A DNA stretch of 64,000 nt from Geobacillus thermoleovorans (GCF_001610955.1 NZ_CP014335.1:1901001-1965000); one strand, 5' to 3'. Shown: positions 43,731 to 52,608, counted from the first letter of the stretch. Notes: generated by a model not told the origin, from the letters alone. Program-made: numbers and translations.

Positions 43731-44144
43731 ATGTGGATCGTGTATGCTTTGTTGGCGGCGGTGTTTGCGGCGCTGACATCGGTGCTGGCGAAAATCGGCA
43801 TTGAGAACGTGAACTCCCATCTAGCGACCGCCATTCGCACCGCCGTCGTGCTTGTGCTCGCATGGATGATCGTCTGGATGACAGGGGCTCATCAAGGCGT
43901 CAAAGCAATCTCAACGAAAAGCTGGGTGTCTCTCTGCCTCTCAGGAGCGGCGACCGGATTGTCATGGCTTTGTTTCTACAAAGCGATCCAAATCGGCGAT
44001 GTCTCGCGCGTCACCGCCATTGACAAATCAAGCTTGGTGCTGACGATTTTGTTTGCGGCTATGTTTCTCGGCGAACCGCTGTCCGCGAAAGTGGTGATCG
44101 GGGTGTTGCTCATTACCATCGGGACATTGATCATGATGTTTTAG
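43731..44144 (+). CDS. Small EamA/SMR-like membrane transporter
   Basis: 137 residues, four membrane helices, half the size of ordinary ten-helix EamA transporters. YALLAAVFAALTSVLAKIGIENVNSHLATAIRT and FYKAIQIGDVSRVTAIDKSSLVLTILFA (cited part: GDVSRVTAIDKSS) are typical of this short bacterial EamA form, which probably dimerises. ATG 43731 follows AAGGG by 6 nt. Substrate unknown. Confidence 0.87.
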   Translation: MWIVYALLAAVFAALTSVLAKIGIENVNSHLATAIRTAVVLVLAWMIVWMTGAHQGVKAISTKSWVSLCLSGAATGLSWLCFYKAIQIGDVSRVTAIDKSSLVLTILFAAMFLGEPLSAKVVIGVLLITIGTLIMMF

Positions 44145-44227
44145 CCAGCCGCCTGCTCAAGCGCCTAGCCTGTCCTTCTGGAAAAACTGCCATCATGCCC
44201 AAATTTGGTATTTTTCCATCAAGCCTA

Positions 44228-44257
44228 TAGACAGAACGATCCAAAAGATGTTACAAT
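44228..44257 (+). promoter_or_regulatory. Promoter of the desaturase gene
   Basis: TAGACA (44228-44233), 18-nt spacer, TACAAT (44252-44257). The leader to ATG 44425 is about 160 nt and contains the direct repeat GYGACCAAGAG at 44268 and 44356. Confidence 0.6.
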
Positions 44258-44424
44258 GATTCTTATAGTGACCAAGAGCTTTTCTCGTCCCTCCACATCA
44301 TTTCGGCATGGATGACAGCTTTTGGGATCACCTTATGAAATAAGGTCTTCGTTGCGACCAAGAGTGTGTGAATGGCTTCGCCGCTGCTTGTCAAACGGAG
44401 AGTAGTTTGAAAGGAGATCACTGA

Positions 44425-45543
44425 ATGAATGATTTTCACCCGTTCGGTTGGTACGCGGCGAAAATTGCCCCGCATTTACCGAAAAAAGCGTTTCAACCTG
44501 TGAAGTCCCGCTTGTTTGGAGGTTTGGCTTATGTAGGGCTCGTCATCACCGGCATCCTCGCTGTATCACTTTTTCATCTTCACCCGGTATGGAACCTCCT
44601 CATCTCTGTTGTGCTTGGTTTCAGTTTTGCCGCGTTAGGATTTTTAGGACATGAAATTTTGCACGGCACAGTCGTCAAAACGCCATGGCTGCGCGATCTT
44701 CTCGGAGCGATCGCCTTTTGGCCGCTTTGCACCGGTCCGAAGTTGTGGAGAAAATGGCATAACGCCAGCCACCATGTGCATACCCAGCATGAAGAAAAAG
44801 ACCCGGACGCGTGGCCAAGCATGGAGAAATTAGCGAAAAGCCGCCTGCTCTCTTGGGTATACCGCATCCCGTTTCCGATTCGCGCTTCTTTCGCTTTTAG
44901 CTCCTTGTCCGTGATGTTTACCGTTCACTCGATCCGGATGCTGTTTTACTTTTTCAAAGACTTCCGCCGGAAGAACCGCGCGGTTGTCCTGTTTCAATTT
45001 TTCTTGCCTTGGGCGACATGGCTCGGGCTGTTATGGCTTGTCGGCTGGGAAAAATGGTTTTTCGCCTTTTTGCTTCCGCTGCTCGTCGCCAACACGATCG
45101 TCATGAGCTATATCTCAACAAACCACCGTCTCAATCCGTTAGTGCCGGTCAACGATCCGTTGGCCAACAGCTTGTCCGTCACGGTGCCAAAGTGGGTGGA
45201 TATCCTTCACTTCAACTTTTCGCACCATACCGAACATCATCTCTTTCCAGCGATGAGTTCGAAGTACTATCCGCTCGTGAAAACATACATCAAACAAATG
45301 TGGCCCGACCGCTACCACGAAATGCCGATGGGAAAAGCGTTGGCCGCCCTTTGGAAAACGCCGCGCGTCTACTACGAGCAACATGAGCTCATCGAGCCAA
45401 AGCAAGGCCATGTTTACGGCACGCTTGGCAATGGGTTGGATCCCGACCGGATTGTGCATCGCGAGCTGGAAACAGAAAAACAGCCGCGCTCAGCCAAAAA
45501 ACGGGCAAAAACCAAAAAAGCGGCGGGGCAAGGGAATTTGTAG
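44425..45543 (+). CDS. Membrane fatty acid desaturase
   Basis: 372 residues. Three histidine boxes are intact: HEILH (His76/His80), HNASHH (about 112-117) and HHTEHH (about 236-241), with four or more membrane spans around them. It introduces a double bond in membrane acyl chains using O2 and a di-iron centre. The lysine-rich tail is long and basic. GAAAGGAGATCACTGA precedes the ATG. The long untranslated leader could allow temperature control, which is inference. Confidence 0.92.
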   Translation: MNDFHPFGWYAAKIAPHLPKKAFQPVKSRLFGGLAYVGLVITGILAVSLFHLHPVWNLLISVVLGFSFAALGFLGHEILHGTVVKTPWLRDLLGAIAFWPLCTGPKLWRKWHNASHHVHTQHEEKDPDAWPSMEKLAKSRLLSWVYRIPFPIRASFAFSSLSVMFTVHSIRMLFYFFKDFRRKNRAVVLFQFFLPWATWLGLLWLVGWEKWFFAFLLPLLVANTIVMSYISTNHRLNPLVPVNDPLANSLSVTVPKWVDILHFNFSHHTEHHLFPAMSSKYYPLVKTYIKQMWPDRYHEMPMGKALAALWKTPRVYYEQHELIEPKQGHVYGTLGNGLDPDRIVHRELETEKQPRSAKKRAKTKKAAGQGNL

Positions 45544-45675
45544 AAAGGATTGGCTTTGCAACAATCAGCCCCCTATGTGATTCTCCTTTTGGATCATCGA
45601 TCAAGAAGCGGCGGAGAAGGGAAAAGAGCGCTTTTCTTTCTGCAAACCTGCGTTTCCGTGTATGTGCGCACAACC

Positions 45676-45709
45676 AAAAGGTGCCCCATCACTTTGGGAC
45701 ACCTTTTTT
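45676..45709. terminator. Bidirectional terminator between desaturase and DUF302 genes
   Basis: AAAAGGTGCCCC and GGGACACCTTTTTT form a stem. It has T runs on both strands, so it serves the plus-strand desaturase and the minus-strand DUF302 gene. Confidence 0.75.
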
Positions 45710-45718
45710 CATTGCCCA

Positions 45719-46102
45719 TCAGCGGCAGCGATCGAGGCAAGCGGCCAGCCGCTTCTCAATGTCGGCCGCGATTTCCTTCAAAGCAGGATCGTTCATCATG
45801 CCAACGAGCATCGTCGGTTTCGGCATGCCGATTTTCGTTGTGCCGTTTTCTTGGTAGACGACGAGTTTGCACGGCAAAAAGTAGCCAACCAAGAGGTTTT
45901 CGTTTAGCACCCGAGCCGCTTCTTGCGGGTTGCACACTTCTAAAATGACCATCGGCGTGGAAAAATCAAGCCCCTTTTCTTGCAGCTTCTCGGTTACGCT
46001 AAACTGCCAGAGCACGCCAAATCCTTCTTGTTTCAAGCTTTCTTCCAAACGCTCGATCGTTTCGTTCATGCCCGTTGACACGTCAACCGTGTAATGGAAC
46101 AT
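45719..46102 (-). CDS. DUF302-family protein
   Basis: 127 residues. The DUF302 core is visible: TIERLEESLKQEGFGVLWQF near the N-terminus, then VILEVCNPQEAARVL and VGYFLPCKLVVYQENGTTKIGMPKP. Two conserved cysteines (EVCNP, PCKLV) stand in the middle and the C-terminus ends CLDRCR. Such proteins often accompany sulfur-oxidation or metal genes; role unknown. Last gene of the minus-strand sulfide cluster. Confidence 0.87.
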   Translation of the reverse strand: MFHYTVDVSTGMNETIERLEESLKQEGFGVLWQFSVTEKLQEKGLDFSTPMVILEVCNPQEAARVLNENLLVGYFLPCKLVVYQENGTTKIGMPKPTMLVGMMNDPALKEIAADIEKRLAACLDRCR

Positions 46103-46251
46103 CGCTCATTCTTCCCTTCGTTATGTTTTCCCGTTGTTTAGCATGCCCAAATCGATCGCTCACCATCACGCAGAAAACGGACGGCGACACATGATCAGTT
46201 CCAGCATTCACATGTCTTTTCCCGTGACCCGTCGCCTTTCAAGCGCTTCGA

Positions 46252-47034
46252 TCATAAAATATCCACCCAAATTTTCACCGCCGTCGCCAAAATCAACACG
46301 GCAAGGATGACTTGCAGCACTTTCGTGTTCATTTTTTGCCCCGCTTTCGCCCCTAGCGGAGAGGCAAGCAAGCTCGCGACGACCATGATGAGCGCCGGGA
46401 TGTAATCGACTTGGCCGGTGGCGATTTTCCCGAACGTAGAGCCAATGGAGGAAATGAACGTAATGGCCAAAGACGTAGCGATCGTCATTCGCGTCGGGAT
46501 TTTCAGGACAACGAGCATGACCGGCACAAGCAAAAACGCCCCCGCCGCCCCGACGATGCCGGACCCGACGCCGATCAGAAACGCCAAGGCGGCCGCCACC
46601 CCTTTGTTGAACGTCACTTGGTCAAGCGGAATGTCATCGATCCCTTTTTTCGGCACAAACATCATGATGGCCGCCAATGCCGCCAAGATGCCGTAAACGA
46701 CGTTAATCGTTCCCTCGCTCATCAGCTTCGAGCCATAGCCGCCGACAAAACTGCCGACAAGAATGCTTACCCCCATATACAAAATGAGCGATTTATTCAA
46801 GTAACCGCTTTTTCGATACGCCCACACGCCGCCGATCGTGGCGAAAAACACTTGCACCGCGCTGATTCCCGACACTTCATGAGCGCTGAACGCCGCCAGC
46901 CCAAACAACGGCGGAAGATACAGAAGCATCGGATATTTAATAATCGACCCGCCGATCCCCACCATCCCAGAAATAAATGAACCGACAAAGCCGATTAAAA
47001 AGATGACAATGAGAAACGCGAGCGAAACATCCAT
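46252..47034 (-). CDS. TauE/SafE-family sulfite/organosulfonate exporter
   Basis: 260 residues, about eight membrane spans. [24 protein letters not shown] and the C-terminal-half repeat [34 protein letters not shown] (cited part: [15 protein letters not shown]) are the two family repeats. In sulfide-oxidation clusters these proteins export sulfite or thiosulfate produced by persulfide dioxygenase. It follows the rhodanese-MBL gene and has GGGAGGGATGGTCG upstream. Confidence 0.9.
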   Translation of the reverse strand: MDVSLAFLIVIFLIGFVGSFISGMVGIGGSIIKYPMLLYLPPLFGLAAFSAHEVSGISAVQVFFATIGGVWAYRKSGYLNKSLILYMGVSILVGSFVGGYGSKLMSEGTINVVYGILAALAAIMMFVPKKGIDDIPLDQVTFNKGVAAALAFLIGVGSGIVGAAGAFLLVPVMLVVLKIPTRMTIATSLAITFISSIGSTFGKIATGQVDYIPALIMVVASLLASPLGAKAGQKMNTKVLQVILAVLILATAVKIWVDIL

Positions 47035-47106
47035 CGACCATCCCTCCCTTTTGTTTTCAAAAGGGACGAGGCACGCCCCCGTCCCCTGCCAATCTGTGCC
47101 GCTTCT

Positions 47107-48243
47107 TTAGGCATGGGTATGATGCAGCGCGCAGCGGTTCGGGCCGATCTCAAGCTCCCGTTGCGTTTCGATATCAACGGTTTTGAGCCCGCGGTTGATG
47201 GCGACAATGTCTTCAAAGTTCGGCGGGGTTTCGGTATTGGCGCTTTGGATGACAAGATCGATAAATTCGTCTTTTGGTTTGTTTTGCATCATCTCATTGC
47301 GGGCGCGGATGCGGCCTAACGTATCGCCGACATACCCCTCCGCGTTGATTTCTTCGTCTAAGTTCGCGTAGTGAGCCGGCAAGACGATCACATCATCCGC
47401 CATGGCCGCGACTTTTTCGTACACGGTGTCATACAAATCCGCCGCCCATTCCGCCGCCTTGCCGCCGAGGTCCGGCCGCCCGAGACCGCCGACAAAAATC
47501 GTGTCACCCGAGAACAGCCATTTGCCGTTGACAAAGAACGAGACGCTGCCTGGCGTATGCCCCGGTGTTTTCACCGCCAGCACTTCAAGATGAACGTTTT
47601 CGAAGTCGATCGTTTCATGTTGCTCGAGCGGCTCGAAATCAAACACCGCTCCCTCGCTTTTCATCAAGTAGTACGCCGCCCCGGTCCGCTCGGCCAGCGC
47701 CTTGCCTCCGGAAAGATGGTCGGCATGCAAGTGTGAGTCCACGATATGCGTGATCTTTACCCCTTCTTGTTGGGCTGCTTGTTCGTACACATCGATAAAC
47801 CGCAGCGGATCGACGACAAGCGCTTCGCTTCCCGAGATGACCATATACGACAGGCATCCTTTGCCGACGCGGATGAATTGGTAAATTTTCAATTGATCAT
47901 CTTCGTATACTTTGGCTTGATGGAGATGCTCGCTCCACGCCTGCATCCCGCCAGCGAGCGTATAAACGTTGTCAAACCCGGCTTCCGCCAGCTGTTCGGC
48001 GACAAACGCCGCCGATCCTCCTTTGGCGCACACCACGACGATGTCTTTGTCTTTCGGAAGACGATCGACAATCGAGTCAACCCCATCGATCAACTCAAAA
48101 TACGGAACGTTCAAATAGGCAAAGTTTTCCCCTTCGATTTTCCAATCGCGAAAATCGCTTTCGTTGCGGACGTCCAAGATGAACAGCGGTTCTTTGTTTA
48201 ACACCTTTTCCGTCATTTGTTGCACGGTCATTTCTTTCACCAT
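47107..48243 (-). CDS. Rhodanese-metallo-beta-lactamase fusion (persulfide dioxygenase-like)
   Basis: 378 residues from ATG 48243 (GGGGG upstream). Rhodanese domain first (residues about 1-110; active Cys72 in VVVCAKGGSAAF). Then an ETHE1-type MBL domain with the metal motif DSHLHADHLSGG, HTPGSVSFF and FSGDTIFVGGLGRPDL. The tail ends [13 protein letters not shown]. It likely oxidises low-molecular-weight persulfide to sulfite and passes sulfur through the rhodanese. The domain order is the reverse of staphylococcal CstB. A second, deleted copy of this gene lies at 51874-52303. Confidence 0.92.
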   Translation of the reverse strand: MVKEMTVQQMTEKVLNKEPLFILDVRNESDFRDWKIEGENFAYLNVPYFELIDGVDSIVDRLPKDKDIVVVCAKGGSAAFVAEQLAEAGFDNVYTLAGGMQAWSEHLHQAKVYEDDQLKIYQFIRVGKGCLSYMVISGSEALVVDPLRFIDVYEQAAQQEGVKITHIVDSHLHADHLSGGKALAERTGAAYYLMKSEGAVFDFEPLEQHETIDFENVHLEVLAVKTPGHTPGSVSFFVNGKWLFSGDTIFVGGLGRPDLGGKAAEWAADLYDTVYEKVAAMADDVIVLPAHYANLDEEINAEGYVGDTLGRIRARNEMMQNKPKDEFIDLVIQSANTETPPNFEDIVAINRGLKTVDIETQRELEIGPNRCALHHTHA

Positions 48244-48292
48244 ATTAACATACCCCCTAATGTATATTTGATTGTTTAAAAAGGCCGCTCCA

Positions 48293-48862
48293 TTACGATT
48301 GAGCGGAATCGAGCGGCCCGTTCCATTGCGACATGCCGGGAACGACGTTTCGCACACGGTCAAATCCTTTTTCGGCCAGCTTTTGCGCGGCCAAATCGCT
48401 CCGTGTCCCTGTGCGGCACACGACGTAAATCGTTTTGTCTTTCGGAAGTTCCTCCATCCGGCGATCGAGCTCTCCAAGCGGAATCGAAACGGCGCCCGGA
48501 ATATGGCCAAACGCATACTCCGCCGGTTCGCGGACATCCAAGACAAACGAATTAGGATCGTCCAGTTTTTCTTGCAATTCTTCATTCGATACGACATGAG
48601 GAAATGCCGTTTCTTTGCGTGCTTCATTTTCCGTTGCCTTGCGGATATAATGTTTCAAAATCCCATTTTCTTCAATTGTTCCTAAATATTGATGCCCTGT
48701 GCTTTCCGCCCATGCTTTGATATCGGCTTTGGACCCCTTATCCGTCGCCTGCACTTCCAACACTTGGCCCGGCTCCAATTCGTTGATCGCCTTTTTCGTG
48801 CGGACGATCGGCATCGGGCAGGACAATCCTTTCGCGTCTACCGTCATATCGACTTTAATCAT
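48293..48862 (-). CDS. TusA-rhodanese fusion sulfurtransferase
   Basis: 189 residues. N-terminal TusA domain with the sulfur-carrying cysteine in DAKGLSCPMPIVRTKKAI. C-terminal rhodanese with CRTGTRSDLAAQKL (CxxGxR active loop). It should relay persulfide sulfur within the cluster, like the multi-domain CstA family. AAGGAGGGAATC lies upstream of the ATG; 49 nt to the rhodanese-MBL start. Confidence 0.92.
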   Translation of the reverse strand: MIKVDMTVDAKGLSCPMPIVRTKKAINELEPGQVLEVQATDKGSKADIKAWAESTGHQYLGTIEENGILKHYIRKATENEARKETAFPHVVSNEELQEKLDDPNSFVLDVREPAEYAFGHIPGAVSIPLGELDRRMEELPKDKTIYVVCRTGTRSDLAAQKLAEKGFDRVRNVVPGMSQWNGPLDSAQS

Positions 48863-48885
48863 TGGCAGATTCCCTCCTTGATGGT

Positions 48886-49182
48886 TTATTCGATCGGTCC
48901 TTCCCAGGCGAGCATGCCGCCTGTCATGTTGACGACGCGGTAACCGCGGCTGTCAAGAAACTCCGCGGCACGGCCGCTGCGGCCGCCGGAACGGCAGACG
49001 AGAATGTATTCCTCATTTTTGTCCAATTCATGCATGCGAAACTCGATCAAACCGAGCGGAATGTTGACCGCTCCTGGAATTTTGCCTGCAGCGACTTCCT
49101 CCGGCTCGCGCACATCAATGATATGAAGTGATTCTCCAGCGCGAAGCCGTTCTTCTACCTCTTTCGGTGTGATTGTTTTCAT
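48886..49182 (-). CDS. Single-domain rhodanese
   Basis: About 98 residues; active loop CRSGGRSGRAAEF. Three ATGs in a row; 49182 has the best spacing (6 nt) from AGGAGG. Cytosolic. Sits between the membrane-anchored rhodanese and the TusA-rhodanese gene. Confidence 0.9.
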   Translation of the reverse strand: MKTITPKEVEERLRAGESLHIIDVREPEEVAAGKIPGAVNIPLGLIEFRMHELDKNEEYILVCRSGGRSGRAAEFLDSRGYRVVNMTGGMLAWEGPIE

Positions 49183-49194
49183 CATCATCCTCCT

Positions 49195-49560
49195 CTACTG
49201 CCAGGCGTTTAAGCCGCCTTTGACGTTCGTCACGTGCCGAAATCCCATTTTCTTTAACAGTCGGCTTGCTTTTTGGCTTCGCATCCCGCTTTGGCAAATG
49301 ACAATCACTTCTTTTTCTTTGGATAGTTCGTGAACGCGTGCTGTCAATTCGTGCAGCGGGATGTTCCGAAACCCTGGCAGATGGTAAGACTGAAACTCCA
49401 TCGGGGTGCGCACATCAATATATTGCACCCCAGGTTCTTTCAACCGGCGTTTCAATTCCGCCGCCGTCATCATCCGCACCCCTTTCGGCGGGATGAAGCG
49501 GCTGGTGAGAAACCAGACAAGCAAAACAAACAGGATGATGTTGAGGATCATTTGCGACAT
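49195..49560 (-). CDS. Membrane-anchored rhodanese
   Basis: 121 residues. One N-terminal transmembrane helix (LNIILFVLLVWFLTSRF), then a rhodanese domain with CQSGMRSQKASRLL. This suggests a sulfurtransferase at the inner face of the membrane, possibly next to the TauE exporter. 12 nt before the next rhodanese. Confidence 0.9.
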   Translation of the reverse strand: MSQMILNIILFVLLVWFLTSRFIPPKGVRMMTAAELKRRLKEPGVQYIDVRTPMEFQSYHLPGFRNIPLHELTARVHELSKEKEVIVICQSGMRSQKASRLLKKMGFRHVTNVKGGLNAWQ

Positions 49561-49577
49561 AGGATTCCCTCATTTGA

Positions 49578-50060
49578 TTAAATGAATAAGTTCACATTTC
49601 CTTCCGACGCATCAGCCAAATACGCGGCGACGCCAGCAAACTCAACGCCATCGATCAATTCCTCCGGCTTCAGCCCAAGCAAATCGACTGTCATTTGGCA
49701 AGCGACGAGTTTCACGCCTTGCTCCTTCGCCATCTCGATCAACTGCGGAAGCGGCATGGCGTTATGCTTTTTGATGACCTTTTTGATCAACTTCGGGCCG
49801 ATGCCGGCAAAATTCATGCGCGACAGCCCCATGCGGTCCGCGCCGCGCGGCATCATTTTCGCGAACATCTTTTCAAGAAACCCTTTTTGCACTGGAACCG
49901 ACGCCTCTTTCCGCAAGGCGTTCAGCCCCCAGAACGTATGAAAAATCGTCACGTCATGGTCGTATGCCGCGGCGCCGTTGGCGATGATGTAGGCCGCCAT
50001 CGCCTTGTCATAGTCGCCGCTGAACAAAATGATCGTCGTCTTTTTCTTCGGCTGTGTCAT
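49578..50060 (-). CDS. DsrE/DsrF/DrsH-like sulfur-carrier protein
   Basis: 160 residues. The DsrE2 fold shows in TTIILFSGDYDKAMAAYIIANGAAAYDHDVTIFHTFWGLNAL (cited parts: FSGDYDKAMAAYIIAN, TFWGLNAL), with the conserved cysteine in GVKLVACQMTVDLLGL. Likely transfers persulfide to TusA. An AGGTATA palindrome (50079-50096) lies between its start and tusA. GGAAAGGAGGCGGCCAG precedes the ATG. Confidence 0.9.
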   Translation of the reverse strand: MTQPKKKTTIILFSGDYDKAMAAYIIANGAAAYDHDVTIFHTFWGLNALRKEASVPVQKGFLEKMFAKMMPRGADRMGLSRMNFAGIGPKLIKKVIKKHNAMPLPQLIEMAKEQGVKLVACQMTVDLLGLKPEELIDGVEFAGVAAYLADASEGNVNLFI

Positions 50061-50078
50061 CTGGCCGCCTCCTTTCTA

Positions 50079-50096
50079 TATACCTACACAGGTATA
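50079..50096. promoter_or_regulatory. CstR-like operator candidate upstream of dsrE
   Basis: TATACCT-N4-AGGTATA perfect inverted repeat directly upstream of the dsrE ribosome site. Related to the TACCC-centred sites at 50377 and 54232 by its TACC/GGTA arms. Confidence 0.5.
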
Positions 50097-50110
50097 AGAA
50101 AGACCGGAAA

Positions 50111-50338
50111 TTATCCTTTTTGAATCCAGAACGTCAACACACCGTTTTCCTCTTTCATATCAATAACCGTATGCCCGCTTGTTTTCGCCCATGCCGGCAA
50201 ATCGTTTTTCGCCCCTTTATCGGTCGTTTGCACCTCCAGCACTTGTCCCGATTCCAATTCGTCCATCGCCTTTTTGGCTCTCACCACCGGCATCGGGCAG
50301 GCAAGTCCTTTGGCATCCAATACTTTCGCTACGTTCAT
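50111..50338 (-). CDS. TusA-family sulfur carrier
   Basis: 75 residues with DAKGLACPMPVVRAKKAMDEL carrying the acceptor cysteine and the usual C-terminal TDKGAKNDLPAWAKTSGH. AAGGAGGTTATCACA precedes the ATG. First gene after the TACCCCTATGGGTA operator. Confidence 0.92.
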   Translation of the reverse strand: MNVAKVLDAKGLACPMPVVRAKKAMDELESGQVLEVQTTDKGAKNDLPAWAKTSGHTVIDMKEENGVLTFWIQKG

Positions 50339-50376
50339 TGTGATAACCTCCTTGACATCATATGTTTTATTACCAT

Positions 50377-50390
50377 TACCCCTATGGGTA
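50377..50390. promoter_or_regulatory. CstR operator upstream of tusA
   Basis: TACCCCTATGGGTA: ACCC and GGGT arms around a CTAT centre, within an AT-rich promoter stretch 39 nt before tusA. It differs at one base from 54232-54245. CsoR/CstR-family repressors bind GC-tract sites of this type; assignment to the neighbouring CstR is inference. Confidence 0.7.
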
Positions 50391-50449
50391 TATTACTACA
50401 AGAAAAAGAACGTTGTCAACACGTTTTTCTCTTGCTGTTGACCAACGGG

Positions 50450-50710
50450 TTATCGGCTTTTTACCAATAGTTCAACTGCTTCTTTGACAAGGTCGTCTGT
50501 GTTCTCTCCTTTTTGCATGCTTTCACGCAGACAGTGCTCTAAATTCGTGCTGACGATCACGGCAATGGCGCGGTCAATGGCATTGCGCGCCGCTGAAAGC
50601 TGAGAAACGACGCTCTTGCAGTCCTTCCCTTGTTCCATCATGCCAAGAACGCCTTTAATTTGTCCTTCAATCCGTTTTAAGCGGTTTTTGATTTCTTTAT
50701 TGTATTCCAT
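50450..50710 (-). CDS. cstR: CstR-type persulfide-sensing repressor (CsoR family)
   Basis: 86 residues from ATG 50710. Cys31 (GKDCKSVVSQL) and Cys60 (TNLEHCLRES) sit exactly where CstR carries its persulfide/trisulfide cysteines. The residue four before Cys60 is Asn, not the copper-ligand His of CsoR. The tail DDLVKEAVELLVKSR resembles staphylococcal CstR. It should repress the surrounding sulfur genes until persulfide accumulates. The start lies inside the upstream gene (34-nt overlap), so it may be translationally coupled. Confidence 0.9.
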   Translation of the reverse strand: MEYNKEIKNRLKRIEGQIKGVLGMMEQGKDCKSVVSQLSAARNAIDRAIAVIVSTNLEHCLRESMQKGENTDDLVKEAVELLVKSR

Positions 50711-51069
50711 TGGTCCATTCGCCCCCTTTCTCGGCAGTCGCAAGCGGCGATCGAATAGCTTTTCACCTCATAGCCATAGCGGCGCAACAGCCGGATGCCG
50801 ACGTTTTTTTCGATGGCATCTTGGGCAATGATATGAAGCGGCTTTCGCGGGATATGCCGAACATGCCGTTTCAAATACGCCACCGGAATATGCAACGCTT
50901 GGCCAAATATGGGGCCATTGCTTTCATTATAATCGCGCAAGTCGACAAGAAGCAAGCCGTCCGGCACCTCTCCTACCGGAAGGCACGGAATATTTTTCAC
51001 AGGATAGTAGCGTCGGTACAACGCAACGCTCAAAAGAAAAAGAAAGAATAACAAACTACTGCCTGTCAA
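50677..51069 (-). CDS. Membrane-anchored rhodanese-like protein lacking the catalytic cysteine
   Basis: 130 residues from a TTG at 51069 with GAGGGGGTGAACCG upstream; the longer frame to 51135 has no site. One N-terminal membrane helix (SLLFFLFLLSVALY), then a rhodanese-like fold (GLLLVDLRDYNES ... HIPVAYLKRH). At the active-loop position it reads HIIAQDAIEKNVG, with no cysteine, so it is probably not a sulfurtransferase. The C-terminus has CDCRER. It overlaps cstR. Confidence 0.75.
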   Translation of the reverse strand: MTGSSLLFFLFLLSVALYRRYYPVKNIPCLPVGEVPDGLLLVDLRDYNESNGPIFGQALHIPVAYLKRHVRHIPRKPLHIIAQDAIEKNVGIRLLRRYGYEVKSYSIAACDCRERGRMDQWNTIKKSKTA

Positions 51070-51158
51070 CGGTTCACCCCCTCTGCTTCTCCTATGCACG
51101 ATCATTATATACCCTGTGCAGTATAATGACAACAAGAATCATTTCCCTGAACAATCGG

Positions 51159-51728
51159 CTATTTCCAGCGAATCAACAGACCATAGACAGCCGGGTGAAA
51201 ACGGACCAATTCCACATCACTCGCCTTTTGTTTCACATAGGAAAGCAGTTCATCCGACGGAATCCGCTCATGAAGCGGCGGCCCCATTTCGCTTTCAACC
51301 GCTTCCCATTCAATGAAAAGAAATCGTCCATTCGGCTTCATCACGCGGCGAATCTCGTCGACGACAGCGTCTTTTTGTTCCACTTCATGAAAGACAAACG
51401 CCATGATTCCTTTATCCATCGAATGAGAAAGCAAGGCGGTTGAAGCGACATCCGCCACCTGATATTCAATGTTGGTTATCGAAAACTGCTGCGCCCGTTT
51501 TTTTAATAACTGGATCATTTCCGGCTGCACATCGACCGCGTATACTTTTCCATTTGTCGCCTGCGCGAGAGGAATCGTAAAATAGCCATTCCCGGCGCCA
51601 AGATCAACGACCGTGTCATCCGGTTTCACGGACAACATCGAAATCGCCTGTTGCGGGTCGATCCACTCTTTGCGCTTCGGGTCGAGCAGTCGATCAGCGT
51701 GTTCATAATGAAAACGATGCCCTGTCAT
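51159..51728 (-). CDS. SAM-dependent methyltransferase
   Basis: 189 residues from ATG 51728 (ATAGGAGGGGACAGG). Class I Rossmann fold: motif I VVDLGAGNGYFTIPLAQ, then VYAVDVQPEMIQLL, and MAFVFHEVEQKDAVVDEI. Small UbiE/arsenite-methyltransferase-like enzymes of this kind frequently accompany sulfur clusters. Substrate unknown; sulfide or thiol methylation is only a guess. Confidence 0.87.
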   Translation of the reverse strand: MTGHRFHYEHADRLLDPKRKEWIDPQQAISMLSVKPDDTVVDLGAGNGYFTIPLAQATNGKVYAVDVQPEMIQLLKKRAQQFSITNIEYQVADVASTALLSHSMDKGIMAFVFHEVEQKDAVVDEIRRVMKPNGRFLFIEWEAVESEMGPPLHERIPSDELLSYVKQKASDVELVRFHPAVYGLLIRWK

Positions 51729-51834
51729 CCTGTCCCCTCCTATTCGACAACTTGTATTCGTTATTGTATTCTTTTTATCGGTTTCCAAACGACTCACATC
51801 AACCAGTCGACACGCCCATTATGAGTCTGAAACA

Positions 51835-51866
51835 TGAAAAGGGCCGGCATCGGAAAACGCCGGCTT
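51835..51866 (-). terminator. Terminator after the deleted rhodanese-MBL gene
   Basis: GCCGGC (51843-51848) pairs with GCCGGC (51859-51864); on the minus strand CCTTTTC follows. It marks the end of the upstream transcription unit. Confidence 0.6.
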
Positions 51867-51873
51867 CTTTTCC

Positions 51874-52303
51874 CTACCGAACGGCGCAACGGTTTGGACC
51901 GATTTCCATCTCCCGTTGTTCGTCTTCTGTCGGATGCAGTTTCCCCATATTCGTCTGCCGGATTTCCTTATAAGCATTCGGCTGCGGAGCAAGTTTTCAT
52001 ACCGCCTTCGATCGAATAAACATCCGTATAGCCCGCCGCTTCCAACTGCTCTGCCACAAACTCCGACGAGCCGCCTTTGGCGCAAACGGCGTAAATCGTC
52101 TTGCTTTTGTCTTTCGGCAAACGGTCCAAATACGGTTCGATACCGTCCAACACGTCAAAATACGGAATATTGACGACCTCAACGCCTTTGCCTTCGATCC
52201 GCCAATCGGCAAAATCTTCAGGGTTGCGGGCGTCTACAATAAACAACTCTTCACCGCGCATGATTTGATTGGCGATTTCTTTGACCGAAATCGTTTTTGC
52301 CAA
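51874..52303 (-). pseudogene. Rhodanese-MBL fusion with the whole MBL domain deleted
   Basis: From a TTG at 52303 (AGGAGGGGATATCG) the frame gives an intact rhodanese, with VCAKGGSSEF, up to SIEGGMK, then CSAAECL and stop at 51968. In the +1 frame beyond it runs [16 protein letters not shown]... ending [11 protein letters not shown] at 51874. That is the C-terminal tail of the same protein family (compare [13 protein letters not shown] at 47.1 kb). About 230 residues of MBL domain are missing at the junction. The rhodanese part, 111 residues, may still be made and active. Confidence 0.85.
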
Positions 52304-52339
52304 CGATATCCCCTCCTGATGTCATGATTCACGTTATTC

Positions 52340-52585
52340 TCAACGATGATTCGCTTGATTCCACAATGCCATAATGGCATCCGGGTCATACCCGAGCACC
52401 CAGCGGCCGTTAATTTCGATTTGCGGCACGCCCATTTGCCCGGTCGTTTCCACCAGTCTCCGCGCCGCTTCCGGATTGAGCTCGACATTCACTTCCTTGA
52501 ATGGAATCCCTTGGGCGCGCAAAAAGTTTTTCGCCATTACACAATATGGGCATGTAGTGGTTGTATAAACGGTGACTTGCGCCAT
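52340..52585 (-). CDS. Glutaredoxin-family protein
   Basis: 81 residues from ATG 52585 (GAGGAAGGAGAAT). Redox motif TCPYCVMAK and the cis-proline MGVPQIEING are present. NrdH/YruB-like. Likely reduces mixed disulfides or persulfides in the sulfur pathway. Followed 36 nt later by the rhodanese fossil. Confidence 0.9.
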   Translation of the reverse strand: MAQVTVYTTTTCPYCVMAKNFLRAQGIPFKEVNVELNPEAARRLVETTGQMGVPQIEINGRWVLGYDPDAIMALWNQANHR

Positions 52586-52608
52586 ATTCTCCTTCCTCCT
52601 CTCCCTCA

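Noticed and set aside
48244..48627. N-terminal extension of the rhodanese-MBL protein
   Set aside because: It is the antisense-frame shadow of the TusA-rhodanese gene; a good start is at 48243.
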